Positions 1-4,006 of a stretch of 5,621 nucleotides of DNA are shown one piece after another. A program made the translations under genes and the position numbers. Under the pieces are notes generated by a model, which was not told the origin of the DNA, made no database searches, and saw only the letters and a program-made list of their open reading frames with translations. Position 1 is the first letter of the stretch. Every line of letters starts with the position of its first letter. The DNA comes from Cryomorphaceae bacterium (lineage in GTDB: Bacteria; Bacteroidota; Bacteroidia; Flavobacteriales_G; Salibacteraceae): the NCBI GenBank assembly GCA_003564735.1, contig PXEK01000326.1, positions 1 through 5,621 of the forward strand. The letters are read 5' to 3'.

Positions 1-480
1 CGCCAGTCCCTTCACCGTAAGTTTACGGCTCACCCCCATACGAAAGCCGCCGGTGAGTAACTTATTGAATACGAACTTTTCGCGGGTATCGAACTCGTAC
101 CAACGTTTGAGCACGTACGCCTTTTTTTCCTCGTCACTTTTGGGTTTGAGCGCCACCAACTCGTTCATGAGCGTGCTGAGCGACACCTGCGATTGTCCTC
201 CGCCGGGCGGAACAATCAGCGCCATAGTCTCGGCCAAATCGCCCACAATATGATACGTTTCCTCGAACAGCCAAAGCGGCAATTGCGCCACCTCGGCCGC
301 CCACTCCCTTAATTGCGTGGAATTCACCGGTTTTTTGGGTCTGTTCCCCGAAAACAGAGCGATGGCCCACAGCTTATCCTCATCGGGTGCGGCGTCAAAA
401 TACGCCTTTAATGCGGCTATACGCACGTTGGTTTTGGTGGTAGAATCTAACCGCGTAAAAAGTCGGGTAAAGTGCTTCAT
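1..480 (-). CDS. ATP-dependent DNA ligase, N-terminal part (cut by window edge)
   Basis: This frame is open for 160 codons from the ATG at 480-478 to base 1, and the rest lies outside the window. The product should seal nicks in DNA using ATP. The visible part matches the helical N-terminal DNA-binding domain of bacterial ATP-dependent ligases: it begins MKHFTRLFTRLDSTTKTNVR, followed by DEDKLWAIALFSGNRPKK (about residues 34-51), LPLWLFEETYHIVGDLAET (about 67-85) and TGGFRMGVSRKLTVKGLA at the edge. In this family the nucleotidyl-transfer lysine motif (KxDG) follows shortly after, so it is not visible. The ATG overlaps the stop of the upstream exonuclease gene in an ATGA, which fixes the start and suggests translational coupling. 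In Bacteroidota and Proteobacteria this ligase is commonly clustered with the exonuclease, an Lhr-like helicase and a phosphoesterase (family knowledge). I see no frameshift in the visible part. Confidence 0.93.
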   Translation of the reverse strand, partial: MKHFTRLFTRLDSTTKTNVRIAALKAYFDAAPDEDKLWAIALFSGNRPKKPVNSTQLREWAAEVAQLPLWLFEETYHIVGDLAETMALIVPPGGGQSQVSLSTLMNELVALKPKSDEEKKAYVLKRWYEFDTREKFVFNKLLTGGFRMGVSRKLTVKGLA

Positions 481-1499
481 TCCTTTTCTTCTTTTTCACT
501 TTCAGAACCCTCATCACCCGTATATTCGGTGTCCGCCTCATGTGCGTCCAATCCCGTTTCGCGCAGATACCCGGCGTACACCGAAGTGTAACCGTGGGTA
601 ACGAACACCCGTTGAGCGCCGGTTTGTTGCACCGCACCGTTAAGGCCCTCCCAATCGGCATGATCGCTGAGAACGAAGCCCGTATCGGTATTTCGGCGGC
701 GACGCGTACCGCGAAGCATCATCCAGCCGCTCACGAACGCCGCTGCGCGCGGGGTAAACCTTCTGATCCACGTGCTGCCCGCTGCGGATAACGGCGCAAT
801 CACTATCTGCCCCGCGAGGTCGGCGGGCTTGGTATCACGAGTAATGAGCTCATCGGGCGGCAAATCGGGCCACTGCTCTCGCAGCGCCTTATTTACGTTA
901 TGCACCGCGCCGTGCGTGTAGAACTTGGAAACTTCATCGCGCAATCCCATCATAATGCGCTGTGCCTTGCCCAGAGCGTAAGCGAACAGAAAAGTAATCT
1001 TCCCCTCCTCCCTATTTTTGCGGTGAAACGCCTTCATGTTATTGAACACCGTTTGGGGATTTTCCCACTTGAACACCGGCAGCGCGAACGTACTTTCGGT
1101 AATGAACGTATGGCAGTCTATAGGTTCAAACGGCTTACAGGTGAGCGGAGCGGGAACCGTGTTGTAATCCCCGCCGAATACCCACACCTCGCCATTGTAT
1201 TCCACTCGCACCTGCGCCGATCCGGGGATATGTCCGGCCGGGTGCAGACTAAACCTCACGCCGTTTTCAACGAACGACTCATTGTACTTCATCGTTTGCA
1301 GAGAGATATCGTTCCCCAACCTTAGATTCATCACCGCTTTGGAGTCGGCATGCGACAGGTAGTGCTTCATCCCGAACCGAGAGTGATCGGCATGAGCGTG
1401 AGTAATTATCGCCTTACGCACCGGTCGCCACGGATCGATGTATATATCTGCACGCGGGACGTATAACCCTTTGTTCGAAAACTCGATAAGCTGTGCCAT
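477..1499 (-). CDS. Ligase-associated DNA exonuclease (metallo-beta-lactamase fold)
   Basis: The product is a 340-residue protein of the metallo-beta-lactamase/beta-CASP-like family, related to mRNA 3'-end processing and SNM1-type nucleases. It probably trims DNA ends before the neighbouring ligase seals them. Visible motifs are the metal-binding HAHADH (residues 34-39), GHIPGS (89-94), GGDY (109-112), a GKAQ segment in the middle, LSDHAD (277-282) and VTHGY (300-304). All expected metal ligands appear present, so it should be active. The length is normal for the family. The C-terminus ends in a glutamate/lysine-rich tail of about 20 residues, which may be disordered. The ATG at 1499-1497 is preceded by AGGAAAGGA (1509-1501 on the minus strand), a purine-rich ribosome-binding candidate. 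Its stop overlaps the ligase start by 4 bp. Function is inferred from family and context; the motifs are seen directly. Confidence 0.93.
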   Translation of the reverse strand: MAQLIEFSNKGLYVPRADIYIDPWRPVRKAIITHAHADHSRFGMKHYLSHADSKAVMNLRLGNDISLQTMKYNESFVENGVRFSLHPAGHIPGSAQVRVEYNGEVWVFGGDYNTVPAPLTCKPFEPIDCHTFITESTFALPVFKWENPQTVFNNMKAFHRKNREEGKITFLFAYALGKAQRIMMGLRDEVSKFYTHGAVHNVNKALREQWPDLPPDELITRDTKPADLAGQIVIAPLSAAGSTWIRRFTPRAAAFVSGWMMLRGTRRRRNTDTGFVLSDHADWEGLNGAVQQTGAQRVFVTHGYTSVYAGYLRETGLDAHEADTEYTGDEGSESEKEEKE

Positions 1500-1504
1500 A
1501 TCCT

Positions 1505-1708
1505 TTCCTAAACACCGGGCTTGGGGGATTGTTTGGGGTAAGCTTTCCGAAAGCCTTTATAATGCGGAGTAATCAATACCCCAACCACTTACATAAACGC
1601 GCCCCGCAAACAAATACCGGCTTCATAGAGGAAGTTTGATGATCTATGGTTATACTTGCAGGAGAAAAAACTATCGGTTTAGTGGGGTTGGGGGGTTGTG
1701 TTTAGGAA
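1505..1708. repeat. 11-bp inverted repeat spanning the divergent intergenic region
   Basis: TTCCTAAACAC at 1505-1515 is the exact reverse complement of GTGTTTAGGAA at 1698-1708. Each copy therefore reads in the same direction as the gene it precedes: one lies 5 nt before the exonuclease start, the other 26 nt before the start at 1735. A second, imperfect pair lies inside it: CCCCAACCACT (1579-1589) and AGTGGGGTTGGGG (1681-1693, two extra Gs). The function is unknown; a shared operator or a folded leader are possibilities. Confidence 0.55.
1556..1584 (-). promoter_or_regulatory. Candidate promoter for the exonuclease-ligase operon
   Basis: Read on the minus strand there is TTGGGG (1584-1579), a 17-bp spacer and TATAAA (1561-1556), about 57 bp before the exonuclease ATG. 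This fits a general sigma-70 layout. It does not fit the TAnnTTTG -7 box typical of Bacteroidota, so the call is tentative. Confidence 0.3.
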
Positions 1709-1734
1709 TGAGATGGTTCAATTAAATAGGACAT

Positions 1735-2751
1735 ATGGCAAATTCAGAACAGTACGAGCGATTAATAACTCAAATTCATGAAAAGTATGAAGAACTGAAC
1801 AGCTATGAAATGGAAGATTTGGTTAGAGAAAATGACCTGGGAAGCCAGCTATCTTTCAAAAAAGCAGAACCCACCATTCTTAAAACTATAGAACTATTTA
1901 AAAAAGCTAAATCTGCAAATTTTGAAGAGGTTCCTTTCAATCTTCTGAATAATTTCTACAAACAACTTAACAATGCGATTAAAAGGTTTGAAGAATTCAA
2001 AAACTTCAACGCTAACCAAAACAACCCTGTAAACCAAAGAGATAACTTAATAAACCAACTCGAAAGTCAGTTCGATGGGTATTATCAACATAGCCTTCCT
2101 CTTTTAATTATTAAATTACTTAGTGGTAATGACCTTTCGATTCAGCAAGCTAAAATTGAACATTTAACTAAGGAGCTTGAAAAAAAGACAACGGAAACAG
2201 AAGAAAAGGGACAAGAATATTTAGAACAACTAAAAGAAACACTGAAAAGCGCTGAAGAGGCAGCTGCTAAAGTCGGAGTATCTCGCCATTCTCAAATTTT
2301 CCAGCAGGAGTCAACAAGATATGAAGATGAATCAAGGACTTGGCTGAAATGGACTGTTGTGATTCTAATAGCAATTGTTTTAGTAGCAGGCGTATTCATA
2401 TTCCTCTTCCCGGATAAAGAAGCAAGCAATGCAGAAATTATTCAATATTCAATTACTAAAATTATAGTCCTTTCCGCAATGTTTTACGGGCTTTCCATTT
2501 GCAATAGAAATTACAGAGCACATAAACATAATGCTACTTTAAACAAGCATAGACAGAATGCTCTATCAACATTTGAGACATTTGCAAAAGCAGCAGGAAC
2601 GGATACTCAAATAAAAAATGCTGTCCTTATTGAAGCAACGCATACCATTTTCTCTAATCAATTGACAGGTTACTTAAATTCAGAGAAGGACAACGAGTCT
2701 TCAAATAAAATAGTTGAAATTATTAAGAATGTTACAACTAATAAAGAATAA
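1735..2751 (+). CDS. Unknown two-helix membrane protein with N-terminal coiled coil
   Basis: The product has 338 residues and I do not recognise a named family. Residues 1-130 are charged and helical. Residues about 135-195 are rich in Glu/Lys/Gln and look like a coiled coil (for example EHLTKELEKKTTETEEKGQ). Two hydrophobic segments follow, about 205-225 (WTVVILIAIVLVAGVFIFLF) and about 238-256, separated by a short acidic loop. The tail (about 258-338) contains NYRAHKHN and NKHRQNALSTFETFAKAAG, a pattern I associate, from memory only, with uncharacterised bacterial membrane proteins. With both helices crossing, the N-terminal and C-terminal domains would lie on the same side, probably the cytoplasm. 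The ATG at 1735 follows AGGA (1728-1731); an earlier in-frame ATG (1708) is cut off by TAA at 1723. The gene is much more AT-rich than its neighbours (about 33% GC in the 60 bases counted, against 50-55%), which suggests horizontal acquisition. A sensor or defence role is possible but unproven. Confidence 0.82.
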   Translation: MANSEQYERLITQIHEKYEELNSYEMEDLVRENDLGSQLSFKKAEPTILKTIELFKKAKSANFEEVPFNLLNNFYKQLNNAIKRFEEFKNFNANQNNPVNQRDNLINQLESQFDGYYQHSLPLLIIKLLSGNDLSIQQAKIEHLTKELEKKTTETEEKGQEYLEQLKETLKSAEEAAAKVGVSRHSQIFQQESTRYEDESRTWLKWTVVILIAIVLVAGVFIFLFPDKEASNAEIIQYSITKIIVLSAMFYGLSICNRNYRAHKHNATLNKHRQNALSTFETFAKAAGTDTQIKNAVLIEATHTIFSNQLTGYLNSEKDNESSNKIVEIIKNVTTNKE

Positions 2752-3052
2752 CTTAATGCCATGAACAGTCTTTTGTCTCAATAGATGGTGACGTCGTCAA
2801 TTGAACATTCTACATTACATCAACCTTTATGGTGTATTGAAAGTTTTGACCTCCGAAATCCCCCACCTCTCCAAGCGCCAAAACGTTCCCACAAAACACC
2901 CCCCATCACAGCAATTTTAAGCCCCTTGTTTTTCCCGAGATACAAATACAACTCAAAAATGTACCGCCCTTAAAAGCCTATTTTGACTCGTTTTGCCTAC
3001 TTTAGGGATATAACGGGGGGTAGACGAACTGACGTTGTCACACATTAAAAAA
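2752..3052. other. Gene-free intergenic stretch
   Basis: I see no convincing gene here; the 62-codon plus-strand frame beginning at 2785 has no recognisable protein character. Downstream of the 338-residue gene there is no clear hairpin with a T-run, so no terminator can be called. The stretch contains C-rich runs (for example CACCCCCCATC near 2905) and a sequence TTTTGACTCGTTTTGCCTAC at 2981-3000. The nearest promoter-like pair is TTGACT (2983-2988) and TATAAC (3009-3014). Its 20-bp spacer is too long for a confident call, though it does point toward the frame at 3053. Confidence 0.5.
2789..3040. repeat. Pair of near-identical palindromic 11-mers
   Basis: TGACGTCGTCA at 2789-2799 is a perfect palindrome with 5-bp arms around a central T. 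TGACGTTGTCA at 3030-3040 differs from it by one base. The first lies 38 bp after the stop of the 338-residue gene and the second 13 bp before the ATG at 3053. They could be operator half-sites or chance. Confidence 0.3.
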
Positions 3053-3361
3053 ATGAAACTTCGACTATTAAAAACATTACTTATCAGACTGATGATTGGT
3101 TGTTCTCAATCTACTTAAAAGAAAGCCTATTCTCTCAATAACGACGACACATCTTCTCAAAAGATGGAAGCGAATAACAAAGTTAATAAGGAGCTACTGA
3201 AGGATACTCTTACAATTGTCGACCCGGAATTCAAGATTGATCCACTCGATTTTGGAGAAAACCCACTGAAATGACTGACTTCGATTGAAAGCGCGTCAAC
3301 AAACTATCAAACCTACGAGAATTGACTTGCAGATAATCAAATTGACACTTCTTTTCAAGTG
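3053..3361 (+). pseudogene. Decayed small lipoprotein-like gene with in-frame stops
   Basis: From ATG 3053 the frame begins with a lipoprotein-type signal: basic start (MKLRLLK), hydrophobic stretch, then MIGCS with Cys at residue 17 as the expected lipid-attachment site. An arginine at residue 12 weakens the hydrophobic core. The frame is then stopped by TAA at 3116, continues open for 51 hydrophilic codons (ending KIDPLDFGENPLK), hits TGA at 3272, continues (LTSIESASTNYQTYEN), hits TGA at 3323, and continues with LADNQIDTSFQV. The same frame stays open to TAG at 3437, but the part after about 3361 lies in a region of different composition. No frameshift is needed to join the pieces. All three stops can be derived by single C-to-T or G-to-A changes (CAA to TAA, TGG to TGA). 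That three stops occur in about 100 codons means chance cannot be excluded. The product is not recognised. Confidence 0.45.
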
Positions 3362-3428
3362 ATAATTCATGTGGACACTTTCACAGCTCTCTTCTCCTCG
3401 GCACTCCGCTCTGTAAAGCCGGCGGCCG

Positions 3429-3596
3429 TCACGACTTAGAGTTATCGGAATTCCAATTCCGATAAAGCTTCTTGTTCGGGAACAGCTCACGGTTCACGTT
3501 CCTTGCAAGCCCCGCCACTTCACAGGCAACGAGTCCGGCTTCACTCCTTCCCCGTGGAATTGCCCCTTGAACCGCGTAGCGGATCCCAACGGGCAT
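3429..3596 (-). CDS. Doubtful 55-residue small ORF inside the GC-rich island
   Basis: The frame runs from ATG 3596-3594 to TGA 3431-3429. The peptide starts MPVGIRYAVQGAIPRGRSEA and ends in RELFPNKKLYRNWNSDNSKS, with protein-like composition; its last 20 codons run through the 24-bp palindrome. A purine-rich GAGGCGAAAGG lies just upstream of the ATG. No domain, signal or membrane segment is visible. It may be a translated-looking repeat element rather than a gene, because a palindrome inside a coding end is typical of spurious ORFs in dispersed repeats. Confidence 0.22.
   Translation of the reverse strand: MPVGIRYAVQGAIPRGRSEAGLVACEVAGLARNVNRELFPNKKLYRNWNSDNSKS
3442..3465. repeat. 24-bp palindrome (11-bp arms, 2-nt centre)
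   Basis: TTATCGGAATT (3442-3452) and AATTCCGATAA (3455-3465) are exact reverse complements separated by CC. Arms of this length without a mismatch are unlikely by chance. No T-run follows on either strand, so an intrinsic terminator is not supported. A protein-binding site or the hairpin of a mobile repeat fits better. Confidence 0.75.
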
Positions 3597-3668
3597 TACG
3601 CCTTTCGCCTCATTTCTTCACAAATTCACACAGGACAGCACAGTTATTTTTGTTAAATTTCACTTTAA

Positions 3669-3821
3669 AACTTGCGCACCTCGATTTATTATTTAATTTT
3701 GACATTTAAATTAGAATTACAAAACTCATCAATTGAAGCCGTTAACAAGTTTGTCCGAACTCCAAGCATAAGAAAACCGATAATTGAAAAGGCTTTCAAG
3801 GTTTTTGTTTACCTAAAGTAG
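3669..3821 (+). pseudogene. Possible remnant of a protein C-terminus, no start codon
   Basis: The frame between TAA 3666 and TAG 3819 is open for 50 codons and has no ATG. Its second half reads like a genuine protein end: SSIEAVNKFVRTPSIRKPI, then IEKAFKVFVYLK and stop. The flanking frames give no continuation upstream, where the GC-rich island and AT-rich DNA lie. It could be the tail of a gene truncated by rearrangement, or an accident of AT-rich sequence. No family is recognised. Confidence 0.2.
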
Positions 3822-3833
3822 ATGAATTATCGG
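3777..3833. repeat. 9-bp inverted repeat carrying the TTATCGG motif
   Basis: CCGATAATT (3777-3785) and AATTATCGG (3825-3833) are exact reverse complements 39 bp apart. They share the core TTATCGG/CCGATAA with the 24-bp palindrome about 330 bp upstream, giving four copies of this heptamer within 400 bp. This suggests a repeated recognition motif. Confidence 0.5.
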
Positions 3834-4006
3834 ACTGTAATTTACGTATGAATACTGCGCTCGAAATTCGAACCACACTCCTTTGCAAAAGGTAAAAGTT
3901 AGAATTTCAACGGTGTATTTGGGATTATTTACCTCATGGTATCCACACGTGGTTACTACATTTTATGCACGAGTAGTACGTTTACCAAACATTAAAATAC
4001 GGTAAA
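3834..4006 (+). promoter_or_regulatory. Leader region of the surface protein gene
   Basis: This 173-bp stretch has no gene. It holds three short dyads: TCGAA-A-TTCGA (3861-3871), CCTTT-GCA-AAAGG (3880-3892) and GTA-T-CCAC-AC-GTGG-T-TAC (3939-3956). TACGTTTA (3977-3984) matches the Bacteroidota -7 box TAnnTTTG at five of six fixed positions, 23 bp before the ATG, but no TTG is seen at the expected -33 distance. The start codon is preceded by an A-rich stretch (GGTAAA) rather than a Shine-Dalgarno sequence, as is usual in Bacteroidota. Confidence 0.3.

Larger units (their letters stand above)
3380..3615. repeat. GC-rich island, possible dispersed repeat element
   Basis: This stretch is about 60% GC (36 of 60 bases at 3481-3540) and lies between flanks near 35-40%. 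It contains a 24-bp palindrome (3442-3465), a small palindrome TGTTC-GG-GAACA (3473-3484), a short stem CCGC-GTA-GCGG near 3573-3583, and a 55-codon ORF on the minus strand. The sharp change in composition and the hairpin density resemble a dispersed intergenic repeat. I see no transposase, target duplication or terminal repeat, so the boundaries are approximate and the type is unknown. Confidence 0.4.

Noticed and set aside
1517..1538. Possible G-quadruplex (GGG, GGGGG, GGGG runs)
   Set aside because: Only three runs of three or more Gs with a 7-nt loop are present; a fourth run is missing.
1651..1658. TATACTTG as a Bacteroidota -7 box for the gene at 1735
   Set aside because: It matches five of six fixed bases, but no TTG lies at the expected -33 distance; the nearest TTG is only 12 bp upstream.
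1639..1725. Short plus-strand ORF (28 codons from ATG 1639) in frame with the 338-residue gene
   Set aside because: It ends at TAA 1723, the peptide looks random and glycine-rich because of the G-runs, and it cannot extend the downstream gene.
3053..3439. Alternative genetic code (TGA read as Trp) to rescue the broken frame
   Set aside because: TGA ends the exonuclease gene here, the frame also contains a TAA, and Trp is encoded by TGG in the intact genes.
3296..3490. 64-codon minus-strand ORF (ATG near 3490)
   Set aside because: It is out of frame with the better minus-strand frame (3596-3429) and antisense to the decayed lipoprotein; no protein-like features are seen.
3503..3709. 68-codon plus-strand ORF over the GC-rich island
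   Set aside because: It is antisense to the more protein-like minus-strand frame, has biased His/Leu/Arg composition, and runs out into AT-rich DNA.
3738..3760. Integron attC-like sequence (GTTAACAAGTTTGTCCGAAC)
   Set aside because: It superficially resembles one arm of an attC site, but the matching opposite arm and core site are not found nearby, and no integrase is present.
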